From CAYYFV01 sp964451705 (GTDB lineage Bacteria; Patescibacteriota; Gracilibacteria; UBA1369; GCA-2718715), in the NCBI GenBank assembly GCA_964451705.1, contig CAYVIV010000015.1, positions 1-20,670 on the forward strand: 20,670 nt of DNA, written 5' to 3'. Position numbers and translations under genes: made by a program. Under the pieces are notes generated by a model that did no database searches, was not told where the DNA came from, and was given only the letters and a program-made list of their open reading frames with translations. Positions 8,027 to 16,074 of this stretch are shown one piece after another; positions within the stretch are counted from its first letter, which is position 1, and the number at the start of each line of letters is the position of its first letter.

Positions 8027-9859
8027 ATGTCTTTGTACCAAAAGTATAGACCAAGTAACTTTGCTGATATTACCGGGCAAAAACATGTGAGCATGACTCT
8101 TAAGAACGCTCTAAGTCATGATTTGGTGGCGCATGCTTATTTGTTTTGTGGACCACGGGGTACTGGCAAAACAACTGCTGCTCGGATTTTGTCTAAGGCG
8201 ATTAACTGTCTTAAATTAAGCAAAAAATCCTCGGAACCCTGCAAGAAATGTACTGCCTGCCTGCAAATCCAAGAAAATTCAGTTATGGATGTAGTAGAAA
8301 TAGATGCTGCCAGTAACCGCGGTATCGATGAGATTCGACTGCTTAAAGAAAATGTAGGTTTTGCCCCAACTCAGGTTAAAAATAAAATTTATATTATCGA
8401 TGAGGTTCATATGCTAACCAAAGAGGCCTTTAACGCTCTGCTAAAAACTTTAGAAGAGCCCCCGGCAAATGTGTACTTTATTTTAGCTACAACCGAACTG
8501 CATAAAATCCCAGAAACTATAATTTCTCGTTGCCAAAAATTTAACTTTGAGCGTCTAGCTGTCGCAGACATTGTCAAACGCCTAGAATTTATTTGCGCTC
8601 AAGAAAAACTCAAATTTCAAGCCTCTGCACTCGAACAAATTGCTGAATATTCTAACGGAGGTATGCGTGACTCTATTAGCATTCTTGACCAAGTTCAGGC
8701 TGTCGGAGAAATTACGACAGAAAAACTCTCGGAAATACTTGGTAAAATGGATGCAGCGACACTTGAAAGTTTTGTCCAAAATCTTATAGATGCTAAATCT
8801 GGAGAGTGTCTGGCCACTATTCAAGAGGTACATACCTCTGGATCTAGCTTGGTCCAATTTGCTAGTGACATGGTTGAGTTGCTAAGAAAAAAAATGCATG
8901 AGCAACTTGCTACAAACCCAGGACTGGCAAGACAAATTGCCTCTTTTATTTCTGACTTTTACGAGCTTAAACAAAACTTTTTCGATAGTTCGGTTATGAA
9001 AATTACCCTGGAGGTTTTTGTAGTACAATCTTGCATTAAATCTGAAGCTGGCTACCTGCCTGTACAGCAACCTGCCCATGCCGCCGTGCCAAAACAATCA
9101 CCAGGGCAGCTAGTTAAACCAGTAGCAGCTAAATTAAGCAAAGGTCAAACAAAAGAATCTAACGCAGCAATCGATAAATTGCTCAAGGAGTTTGCTGAGC
9201 TAAAGACTCAACTGAAATCAGTATCAGAGCAAAACCAAGAGCTCAAGAATCAAAGTCAACAAAACACTCAAGACCTTAGCAACTTAGAGGATCAGCTTTC
9301 TCAAGTGAAAACTCAGCAAACTCAGCCGCAAAACATACAAGCTGCTGCCAAAGCAACTCCAATGTTAGACGAAGCCTTGGAAATTCTAAAGGAAAATGAA
9401 AACAGCAAGCAGGACTCTAAGAAAAGCAAGATATATGCAGATGAATTCTCTTTATCTGAGCTAGAGCCAGTGTTTGCTAACTGTGCAAAATCAGTCAAAA
9501 CGCCAACAATTAAAAGGGCACTTAAGCAAGCGAGCTTGTCACAAATTGATAAGCAAACTTTGGGTATTAACTTTAGCTCTCAGTTTTTGATTAAAACAAT
9601 TGATAAACCAGAACTCATAGAAGAAATAGAAAAGACAATTGCCAAAGAATTTAAACTAATTAAAGTTAAAATTGGTATGGGTAAAAAGTCTAAAGGTTCC
9701 CAAAGCTCTAAATTAAAGAGTAAAAAAGCTAAAGGCCTAAAAAAAGACCCTCTAGCACTCGACCCCCAAGAAGAGTCTTTAAGACAATCTGTCCAAGCCC
9801 CTGACCCTAAAAATGATTTAGAGCTTGCAGATTTTTTTGAAGGAGAGATTGAAAACTAA
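8027..9859 (+). CDS. dnaX: DNA polymerase III subunit gamma/tau
   Basis: This is the clamp-loader ATPase of the replisome, 610 residues. The N-terminal AAA+ module has Walker A GPRGTGKT (42-49), a zinc site C61/C72/C75/C78, Walker B IIDEVH (123-128), sensor 1 near T155-T156 and the SRC arginine-finger motif (167-169). The lid and collar domains follow to about residue 350. The tail is lineage-specific: a Gln/Lys-rich probable coiled coil (~380-430), then a compact domain (~475-550) and a very basic Lys/Ser segment before an acidic end. It begins 1 nt after the SLH gene's stop, so it seems to be expressed from the same transcript. That is an odd partnership of replication and envelope genes. 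No gamma-making frameshift can be argued convincingly. Confidence 0.96.
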   Translation: MSLYQKYRPSNFADITGQKHVSMTLKNALSHDLVAHAYLFCGPRGTGKTTAARILSKAINCLKLSKKSSEPCKKCTACLQIQENSVMDVVEIDAASNRGIDEIRLLKENVGFAPTQVKNKIYIIDEVHMLTKEAFNALLKTLEEPPANVYFILATTELHKIPETIISRCQKFNFERLAVADIVKRLEFICAQEKLKFQASALEQIAEYSNGGMRDSISILDQVQAVGEITTEKLSEILGKMDAATLESFVQNLIDAKSGECLATIQEVHTSGSSLVQFASDMVELLRKKMHEQLATNPGLARQIASFISDFYELKQNFFDSSVMKITLEVFVVQSCIKSEAGYLPVQQPAHAAVPKQSPGQLVKPVAAKLSKGQTKESNAAIDKLLKEFAELKTQLKSVSEQNQELKNQSQQNTQDLSNLEDQLSQVKTQQTQPQNIQAAAKATPMLDEALEILKENENSKQDSKKSKIYADEFSLSELEPVFANCAKSVKTPTIKRALKQASLSQIDKQTLGINFSSQFLIKTIDKPELIEEIEKTIAKEFKLIKVKIGMGKKSKGSQSSKLKSKKAKGLKKDPLALDPQEESLRQSVQAPDPKNDLELADFFEGEIEN

Positions 9860-9882
9860 GCTTGCCTTGTAAGTTTGCAAGC
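9860..9882. terminator. Weak hairpin between convergent dnaX and ligA
   Basis: GCTTGC (9860-9865) and GCAAGC (9877-9882) can pair across an 11-nt loop directly after the dnaX stop. No T-run follows on either strand, so intrinsic termination is uncertain. The convergent 58-bp gap is where a terminator would be expected, and I see no better candidate. Confidence 0.2.
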
Positions 9883-9917
9883 AAATTGGAGGCCTTTTGA
9901 AGTGCTTGAGATTGCAA

Positions 9918-11963
9918 CTAGACTTTGTAAGATATCAAATCTAAGAATTGCTCCTCTGATAACACTGTAACGCCAAGTTCCTGAGCTTTTTTCAGCTTGG
10001 ATCCAGGTTTGAGACCAACGACTAGCAAATCTAAATTCTTGGAAACAGATGAAGACAAGCTAGCCCCATGTTGCAAAGCTAACTCTTTGGCCTGGGTGCG
10101 AGTGAGGTGCTGGAGCGAACCTGTAAATAAAATCTTTTTAGCAGCTAGCTTGGCCTGAGTGCTCGGTGTAGGTGCTAGGGTGACTGTAATAGCGTGAGCA
10201 GCTAAATCCTGGAGCCAGGCTTGATTCTCTGGATCCTGAAACCAAAGCACGACAGACTCTGCTAAATTGCTACCAAAGCCATCGAGATCGAGCAAACTTT
10301 CTGTAGATAAACTATCTAGATATGGCAGTAACTCTGTAAGTGAGATCTGCTTGGCTTGCTTTTTAGTTGTATAAATTTTTTGCTCAATGTATTGGGCGAG
10401 GTGGAATGCCATTTGTTGCCCAAGCAAAGGTATCGATAAGGCATTAAGGAAATTTGAGAGCTTAACAGTTTTAGACTTAGCAATAGAATCGAGAGTTTTC
10501 TGGATTTTTTTTGCTTGAAACAATGGCAGGTTTTCTAAGTCTGCTGCCTGCAGCTTGTACAGATCGGCTGGAGTTTGAATCTTTTCATATTCAAGCAATG
10601 TGAGCAGGTTTTGTTCTGCAAAACCATCTATGTTCATGCCAGCCTTAGAAACAAAATGGCTAAGTGCTCCAATGAGTATAGCTGGGCACTTTTGGTTAAG
10701 GCAGCGCGTTTGTTTCTGATCATCTTTAGTTATCACCTTGCTGTGGCAAACTGGGCAGTTGTTTGGCATTTGAAATTTCTTTTGGGCAGCTGTCCGGAGC
10801 TTTTTAAGGACCTCGACGACTTCTGGAATAATATCACCTGCTTTATGGATCACCACTGTATCTCCGACTCTCACATCTTTGCGGGCAACTTCGGAGGCAT
10901 TATGTAATGTTGCTCTAGAAACTGTGGACCCTGCAACCAAAACGGGCTCTAGCTCTGCAACTGGTGTTAGCGTGCCAAGCCTGCCAACCTGGATTGTGAT
11001 GGCATGTACCTTGGTGACAACTTTTTCTGCTGGAAACTTATAGGCTGCTGCAAAGCGTGGGGTTTTGGCTGTATAACCCATGCGAGGCCAGAGTTTAAAG
11101 TCATTCACCTTAATCACAGCACCGTCGATCTGCATGCTAAAGCTATCTTTCTTCGTAGTTAGCTTATCAATATAGCTATGCATTTGTGCTTTGGATTTAA
11201 CTAACTTGTACTCCTTATTAAATGGAAGTTTCTGTGACTCAAAAAATTTCATGAGCTGCATCTGGGTTTTTGGAGCTTGATCAAGGTTGTTTTGCCCCAG
11301 TGCATAAAACGAAATCTGCAGGTTCCTACTGGCGGCAACTTGAGACTCAATCTGGCGGACACTACCAGAGGCAAGATTACGAGGGTTGGCGTATTGCACC
11401 TCGGAATTTTGATTTATTTTATCAAAGTCAGCTTTTGTAATATAGACCTCCCCTGTGACCTCAAGGTCTACAGCCTGCTGGAGTTTTTGAGGTAGGTTTT
11501 TGATTGTCTGAATATTATGAGTTACATCCTCCCCTACTTTGCCATTACCTCTGGTTAAGGCTTTTTGCATGAGGCCTTTTTTATACCAAATTGTAATATT
11601 GAGGCCGTCTAATTTGGGCTCAATAAATACTGGCTCAAAATCTTGCTTGGAAAACTCAGTAATTTTTTTTAGAAAATTATCTAGCTCCTCGAAACTAAAA
11701 TAATCCTGGAGACTTTTTTTTGCAGTTAAATGTTGAACCTTGGCAAATTTAGTATTTTCTAGCTGGCCACCAATTTTTTGTGATGGAGAATCGCTAGTTA
11801 TTAAATCTGGGAATTGGCTTTCTATCTCTATGAGCTCTTTTTTGAGTTGATCGCGAACTTGCTCCTCGAAAATTAATTTATCTTCATCAAAATAAGCTTT
11901 GGCCCAGGCGTTGAGTTCTTTTTTGATAAGTTTTAAGCGTTTTTTGGCTTGATCTTTTTGCAT
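9918..11963 (-). CDS. ligA: NAD-dependent DNA ligase LigA (altered domain Ia)
   Basis: This 681-residue enzyme seals nicks in duplex DNA. I chose ATG 11963 because it places the catalytic lysine at K117, as in E. coli LigA (K115); upstream residues lack family resemblance. The motifs seen in order are IEPKLDG (K117), TRGNGKVGEDVT (138-148), GEVYI with E172, IDGAVIKVN, YKFPAEK, the OB-fold segment VGRLGTLTPVAELEPV, a zinc finger (C403, C406, C421, C426), HhH repeats (~440-580) and a BRCT domain (~606-681). The oddity is domain Ia, which binds the nicotinamide mononucleotide half of NAD+. By ungapped alignment, E. coli Y22 and D36 are kept (Y24, D38), but H23 is F25, D32 is E34 and Y35 is R37. 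The ATG is preceded by a TATAAT on the same strand (11982-11977) but by no clear -35 box. Confidence 0.95.
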   Translation of the reverse strand: MQKDQAKKRLKLIKKELNAWAKAYFDEDKLIFEEQVRDQLKKELIEIESQFPDLITSDSPSQKIGGQLENTKFAKVQHLTAKKSLQDYFSFEELDNFLKKITEFSKQDFEPVFIEPKLDGLNITIWYKKGLMQKALTRGNGKVGEDVTHNIQTIKNLPQKLQQAVDLEVTGEVYITKADFDKINQNSEVQYANPRNLASGSVRQIESQVAASRNLQISFYALGQNNLDQAPKTQMQLMKFFESQKLPFNKEYKLVKSKAQMHSYIDKLTTKKDSFSMQIDGAVIKVNDFKLWPRMGYTAKTPRFAAAYKFPAEKVVTKVHAITIQVGRLGTLTPVAELEPVLVAGSTVSRATLHNASEVARKDVRVGDTVVIHKAGDIIPEVVEVLKKLRTAAQKKFQMPNNCPVCHSKVITKDDQKQTRCLNQKCPAILIGALSHFVSKAGMNIDGFAEQNLLTLLEYEKIQTPADLYKLQAADLENLPLFQAKKIQKTLDSIAKSKTVKLSNFLNALSIPLLGQQMAFHLAQYIEQKIYTTKKQAKQISLTELLPYLDSLSTESLLDLDGFGSNLAESVVLWFQDPENQAWLQDLAAHAITVTLAPTPSTQAKLAAKKILFTGSLQHLTRTQAKELALQHGASLSSSVSKNLDLLVVGLKPGSKLKKAQELGVTVLSEEQFLDLISYKV

Positions 11964-12027
11964 GACGTGAAATTGAATTATATTTAAACTAATGATATAA
12001 TTTTTGGGCATAAAACACTATATAATT

Positions 12028-12450
12028 ATGATAACTCCCCACCAACCAGCAAACCAGAAAAATGACACTAAAATTTTGCCAGTAGACCAAGAGGTGGTCG
12101 AAATGGCTAATGCTGTACCAACAGACCCTGCTGGTTTTAGTCAAGATGAAAAGGAATTCTTGGAAGATGTTATGCAAAAAATTATGGCAGGCACTATCGA
12201 CCCACTCACACCTGCGACCCTTATTAACCAACCAGTATATAGCAAATCAGAGGACTTAGTTAAATCTAAGGCGGATTTGACGGCTGTCAACTTGTGTTCC
12301 AAACTCCGGCAAATTCAGGACTTGTTTCAAATCTCTGGAGGAGATAAAATGAACATAACTCCAAGCTACCAAGCCAAACATATGGTAATGGACCTTAAAT
12401 ATCAAAAAGAACTTTTTGAAAACGAACATGGTGACATATTTTTAATTTAA
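12028..12450 (+). CDS. Small protein of unknown function, first of a two-gene unit
   Basis: I do not recognise this 140-residue protein. It is soluble, without signal peptide or membrane segment. Its N-terminus looks disordered and rich in Pro/Gln/Asn. A central part (FSQDEKEFLEDVMQKIM) looks helical and is followed by a proline-containing stretch and a second helical part. The start is uncertain. ATG 12028 lies 1 nt after a TATAAT box (12021-12026), so either translation is nearly leaderless, or the box is not a promoter, or the start is the in-frame ATG at 12103 (MANAVPTD). An in-frame TTG at 12004 is also possible but less likely. It is divergent from ligA and 4 nt upstream of the next small gene, with which it is probably co-transcribed. 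Confidence 0.7.
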   Translation: MITPHQPANQKNDTKILPVDQEVVEMANAVPTDPAGFSQDEKEFLEDVMQKIMAGTIDPLTPATLINQPVYSKSEDLVKSKADLTAVNLCSKLRQIQDLFQISGGDKMNITPSYQAKHMVMDLKYQKELFENEHGDIFLI

Positions 12451-12454
12451 TTAT

Positions 12455-12820
12455 ATGAACGATACTTCAAATCTCAACATACCCGCTGAGTTAAAGGAAA
12501 AATATCCTAAATTACTAGAGCTGATTTTAGAAACCAAATCTATGGATGATGATGAAAGACAGTATTGGTTTAATATCATGCCTATTATGAAGTCTGAGCA
12601 AATAGAAAAGCTCAAAGAGATTTTAATTACCGAGAAACAAAAAATTCAAGAAATAAATACGCACTACAGCTCGGATTTACAAAATGTTGGCAAGCCAAGT
12701 AACTTTAATGCTAAAACTCATAAAGATAAGCAGCGAGAACGTATTAAAGAAGAACTTGAACATGAGAAACAAGAAGAGACTGCGGAAGATGCACTGCTTG
12801 GAGAAATAGAGAGCCACTAG
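12455..12820 (+). CDS. Small charged helical protein of unknown function
   Basis: This 121-residue, highly charged protein is probably all alpha-helical. The first half contains ELKEKYPKLLELILETKSM, then DDDERQYWFNIMPIM, then a Lys/Glu helix ending in INTHYSSDL. The C-terminal 50 residues are Lys/Arg/Glu-rich and probably form a coiled coil or a disordered tail. Small proteins of this style (acidic DD.ERQYW motif followed by IMP.M) seem to me typical of CPR genomes, but I cannot name a family or role. No signal peptide or membrane segment is present. It follows the previous gene by 4 nt, implying one transcript and perhaps a shared function. Confidence 0.72.
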   Translation: MNDTSNLNIPAELKEKYPKLLELILETKSMDDDERQYWFNIMPIMKSEQIEKLKEILITEKQKIQEINTHYSSDLQNVGKPSNFNAKTHKDKQRERIKEELEHEKQEETAEDALLGEIESH

Positions 12821-12890
12821 ATTGTAGGCTGTTTCCTAGAGATGGCTACGCTTAGTTGCGCGCACCCGAGCTTAGCGAGCTTTGCTGATT

Positions 12891-13805
12891 TTACTTAGCT
12901 GCGTTGGTATCTAAGTTTTCTGGTGCAAGCAAACTTGCAACTGGTTTGGCTGTGACAACTAGGCGCTTGATATTGGTGCCAATTGGAGTGCAGGTGATAA
13001 GAGTCAGTCTGTCGTCACCAGCATCGCCTAAGACCTCCACGTCTTCTGGATAGATTTTTTCAATTTGGGTGACTGCATATACATATTTCTTTTGCTTATG
13101 AAACATAATCAGCTCATCGCCCATGTTAATATTGTGCAAAACTGCAAATACATCTTTGTAACGTCCTTTGTTCCATGGGTAGTAGGAGGAATGTCCAGTG
13201 ATTACCACATTACCAGACTTGTTTGGTAAAGGGGTGCCCGGATAGTGGATAACTCCATCTAACAAGGTACTTTGAATATCTCTCTCGAGTGCATCCCAGT
13301 TTTGCTGAAAAAGATTTGTGTCTGGGACAGATAAAACTGGAACATTTGTGCCCAGGCGTGGGATAATGACTCGAGTGCCAGGAGGTACCACCTCTGTATT
13401 AAAAAAACCAAGCTGGTTTTGGGTGTTGGCAATGCTGGCTGTGTCTTTAAGGTTTTTAAGGCTTAAAGAAGCTTTGGCTTCTGGGATTTGTGAATACTCT
13501 AATAAAGAAACGTTTTTTGTAGTACCTGTAATGTCATAGTAATACTGCTGAATGATGGCACTGTAGGCTGTAAAATTCATAGCCAATGTTGATAACATAA
13601 AAATCAAAGCAGATGTAAGTATGTATCTGACTGCGTAGCTCAATTTACCTCTCGGTTTTTTGATACGTGCAGCCTTCGGTTGTGTGGCTTGGCTACAGCC
13701 CTCGGGTTTAGAAAAACTTGGTTTTAAAGCATGCTCTCGCAAGTTTAGCTTGGAGGGTTGATCTTTTTTGAGATACTGATTTTTATGCTTGGGTTTCTTG
13801 TGCAT
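12891..13805 (-). CDS. Sortase-family transpeptidase
   Basis: This 304-residue membrane-anchored sortase has a very basic N-terminal cytoplasmic stretch (~1-55, Lys/Pro rich). One membrane helix follows (~58-82, TSALIFMLSTLAM), then an extracellular stalk and the beta-barrel catalytic domain (~140-295). The catalytic residues are H205 in TGHSSYYPW, C272 in TLITCTP and R281 in NIKRLVV, the complete sortase triad. The TLITCTP..(T)N..RL signature fits class C/D/E sortases better than class A. The family cleaves an LPXTG-like signal and joins the surface protein to the wall or to another protein. No obvious LPXTG-type substrate is encoded in this window, so it is probably a housekeeping sortase with distant targets. 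It is transcribed divergently from the antiporter gene. Confidence 0.92.
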   Translation of the reverse strand: MHKKPKHKNQYLKKDQPSKLNLREHALKPSFSKPEGCSQATQPKAARIKKPRGKLSYAVRYILTSALIFMLSTLAMNFTAYSAIIQQYYYDITGTTKNVSLLEYSQIPEAKASLSLKNLKDTASIANTQNQLGFFNTEVVPPGTRVIIPRLGTNVPVLSVPDTNLFQQNWDALERDIQSTLLDGVIHYPGTPLPNKSGNVVITGHSSYYPWNKGRYKDVFAVLHNINMGDELIMFHKQKKYVYAVTQIEKIYPEDVEVLGDAGDDRLTLITCTPIGTNIKRLVVTAKPVASLLAPENLDTNAAK

Positions 13806-13815
13806 TTTTTTCTTT

Positions 13816-13843
13816 ATATTAGCAAGTTTTTACTTGTGAACAA
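13816..13843 (-). promoter_or_regulatory. Candidate promoter of the sortase gene
   Basis: On the minus strand, TTGTTC (13843-13838) and TAATAT (13821-13816) are 16 bp apart. The predicted transcription start is near 13809, only a few nucleotides before the ATG at 13805, so the mRNA would be almost leaderless. The -35 match is moderate and the region is AT-rich, so chance is possible. Confidence 0.3.
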
Positions 13844-13888
13844 AGGCCTTAAAATATTACACTAAGCATAGACTAATTTAAACTTTAT

Positions 13889-15970
13889 ATGGAATCTATT
13901 GCTACTTTTCTCTCGCTGTTTTCATATTTGCTTATTTCTATGGGAGTTTACTTCCTTTCCAAAATAATCCGCGTGCCATATACAGTGCTACTGGTAGTGA
14001 CTGGAGTATTACTAATTCCTATCTCCAACTTGTTTGGACTATCTTTTTTGAGTAGTTTTTCTTTGACTCCAGATATATTATTTTTTGTTTTCTTGCCTAT
14101 TCTAATTTTCGAATCAGCCTATAATATTAAGCTACGTAAACTCAAAGAGAACCAGGCTGTGATTTTTTTACTTTCGGTTGTGTCTTTTTTAATATCTGCT
14201 TTTTTTATTGGATTTGTAGGACAGTTTGCTTTGGGTCTGCTGGGTTTGCAGGTCCCCTTTTTGGTAACATTACTATTTGGTACAATTATATCTGCAACAG
14301 ATCCGGTAGCCGTGCTGGCCTTGTTTAAGGATTTTGGTGCACCTCGTAAATTGGCAATGATTTTTGAAGGAGAAAGTTTGTTTAACGATGCAACGGCTTT
14401 TGCCCTGTTTTTAATCTTGATCGAAATAATCCAAACTGGATTTCATGGTTCTAGTAGTTTGGGCCATGCTGCCGCTACATTTGCAACCATGCTTGTTGGC
14501 GGTCTGATTTTTGGTCTGATTTTTGGAGGGATCTTTTCTAAGCTAATTGAAAAAATTAAAAATAATCAAAAAGTAGAGCTAACTCTCACTATGATTGTGG
14601 CTCACCTTGCCTTTATTTTTACAGAGCTTATTTCGGAACAACTATTTATAGGAGATTTCAATATACAAATTTCATCGATTGTGGCGACCGTGACAGCTTC
14701 TATGGTGATTGGCAACTATGGACGTTATAAGATCTCACCCAAGATCGAAGAGTATATGGACAAATTCTGGGACTACTTTGCATTTGTAGCAAATTCTCTT
14801 GTGTTTTTGATGATGGGTGTCTTGTTTGCCAGTCTGTTTGTTGGCTATGAAAACTTTGCTCTACCTCTATTTGTAATGATTGTTGTTGTGTGCCTAGCAA
14901 GGGTTATTTCTATCTACCCTATTCTTGGGTGCTTTAACATTTTTAGTAAATCCAATAAGGTGCCTCGTTCCTGGCAACATTTACTTGCTGCTGGCGATCT
15001 CAAAGGAGCCCTGGCTGTGATTATGATCTTGCTAATTCCATCAGACTTGACTGTAACTGGCTTTAGCCAAGCATACTCTATTAAGGAGTTTTTAACGGTT
15101 TTAACAGTTGGCTATGTATTTTTCACCTTATTTGTAAAAGCCACTAGCCTTGGTTTTTTAATAGACAAACTCAAACTAAACAAGCTCAGTTCCCTGGAAA
15201 AAATAGAATATCAAGAGTCTAAAGCACTTATCTACTCCAAGGTTCTGGCAGAAATTAAAAAATCATACCGGACAGGATATATTAATCGAGAAACCTATCT
15301 GAAACTTAAAATAAAATATCAAAAACTTTATAAATCTGCCTACACCCGCTGTGGTAAATTAGTAACTGCCTCCTCTAAAAACTTAGAAAAACTACTGCGT
15401 GTGTATGCTATTGGTATCGAAAAACACGCCCTCAAACAACTACTGATTTTAGATGAAATTCCAGAGAAAGTTTATAGAATTCTACTGCAAAAGATGGACC
15501 TGCAATTAGACCTCATAGAAAAAGGTAAGACCAAAGTGCATAAAACATATTCTTTTTTACCGAAAAAATTCTGGGATAGATTTTGGTTTAGGATTATGTA
15601 TGGCCAACCAGTCAAAAAGGATGCTAGTAGCCTTTATACCTACTATCGTGCTTTGAGAATTATATCGAAAAAGGTTTTAGATGAACTCGAGACTATTTCT
15701 TCACTAAGTCATATTAAAGACTTTGATCGCAAACAAACATTTGATTATATTAGCTCTATTTATGAAGGCTTTTTGCGTAACTCAACTATGAAAATGAATA
15801 AGGTCTACAAAGCTAATAAAATGCTGACAAGCCAACTGGATGTTAGTTTTGCTAATAAAGAGATTCATGATATTGAAGATAAGGTAATCGCTAAATTACT
15901 CGAGAAAGATATGATTACCCCTAAGCTGTTTGTACTCCTAGAAAATGAGATCCAAAGAGAAAATGCTTAG
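13889..15970 (+). CDS. CPA1-type Na+/H+ antiporter with long cytosolic tail
   Basis: This 693-residue integral membrane protein of the monovalent cation:proton antiporter 1 family exchanges Na+ (or K+) for H+. The membrane part spans residues 1-~430 with roughly twelve hydrophobic segments. Family motifs are FLPILIFESAYN (68-79), SATDPVAVLALF with D138 (135-146) and FEGESLFNDATA with N166/D167 (159-170), which form the ion-binding centre. A further ~260 residues follow, hydrophilic, basic and mostly helical, likely a cytosolic regulatory or dimerisation tail. I recognise no nucleotide-binding signature such as TrkA-C in it. The gene is divergent from the sortase and 104 nt upstream of the MgtC-like gene, which seems to have its own promoter. 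In a small-genome cell this would serve sodium and pH homeostasis. Confidence 0.93.
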   Translation: MESIATFLSLFSYLLISMGVYFLSKIIRVPYTVLLVVTGVLLIPISNLFGLSFLSSFSLTPDILFFVFLPILIFESAYNIKLRKLKENQAVIFLLSVVSFLISAFFIGFVGQFALGLLGLQVPFLVTLLFGTIISATDPVAVLALFKDFGAPRKLAMIFEGESLFNDATAFALFLILIEIIQTGFHGSSSLGHAAATFATMLVGGLIFGLIFGGIFSKLIEKIKNNQKVELTLTMIVAHLAFIFTELISEQLFIGDFNIQISSIVATVTASMVIGNYGRYKISPKIEEYMDKFWDYFAFVANSLVFLMMGVLFASLFVGYENFALPLFVMIVVVCLARVISIYPILGCFNIFSKSNKVPRSWQHLLAAGDLKGALAVIMILLIPSDLTVTGFSQAYSIKEFLTVLTVGYVFFTLFVKATSLGFLIDKLKLNKLSSLEKIEYQESKALIYSKVLAEIKKSYRTGYINRETYLKLKIKYQKLYKSAYTRCGKLVTASSKNLEKLLRVYAIGIEKHALKQLLILDEIPEKVYRILLQKMDLQLDLIEKGKTKVHKTYSFLPKKFWDRFWFRIMYGQPVKKDASSLYTYYRALRIISKKVLDELETISSLSHIKDFDRKQTFDYISSIYEGFLRNSTMKMNKVYKANKMLTSQLDVSFANKEIHDIEDKVIAKLLEKDMITPKLFVLLENEIQRENA

Positions 15971-16029
15971 CTAGCATATGAGGTAGTAAGATTAGGCAAT
16001 AGGAGTTTACTGGTTTTGGGAGCTGGTTT

Positions 16030-16057
16030 TTGCTTGTGATTTGTGCTAAAATATAAT
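16030..16057 (+). promoter_or_regulatory. Probable promoter of the MgtC/DUF4010 gene
   Basis: TTGCTT (16030-16035) and a perfect TATAAT (16052-16057) are separated by 16 bp. The predicted transcription start is near 16064, about 11 nt before the ATG at 16075. No Shine-Dalgarno sequence is present in the short leader. Confidence 0.5.
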
Positions 16058-16074
16058 GATAGATAATCTTTTGT

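Noticed and set aside
8887..8894. A8 run in dnaX as a programmed frameshift site making a gamma subunit
   Set aside because: A -1 slip would stop after two or three codons but would cut inside the collar domain at about residue 290, destroying oligomerisation. No stem-loop or stimulating SD sequence is evident.
9739..9745. A AAA AAA heptamer near the 3' end of dnaX as a frameshift site
   Set aside because: The -1 frame runs on for about 20 codons and yields a product of nearly the same length, so it would not make a gamma-like form. It looks like ordinary lysine-rich coding sequence.
12821..12890. Terminator between the small gene pair and the sortase gene
   Set aside because: Only a 4-bp AGCT/AGCT stem and direct repeats of the aagctcg type are visible, with no real stem plus T-run.
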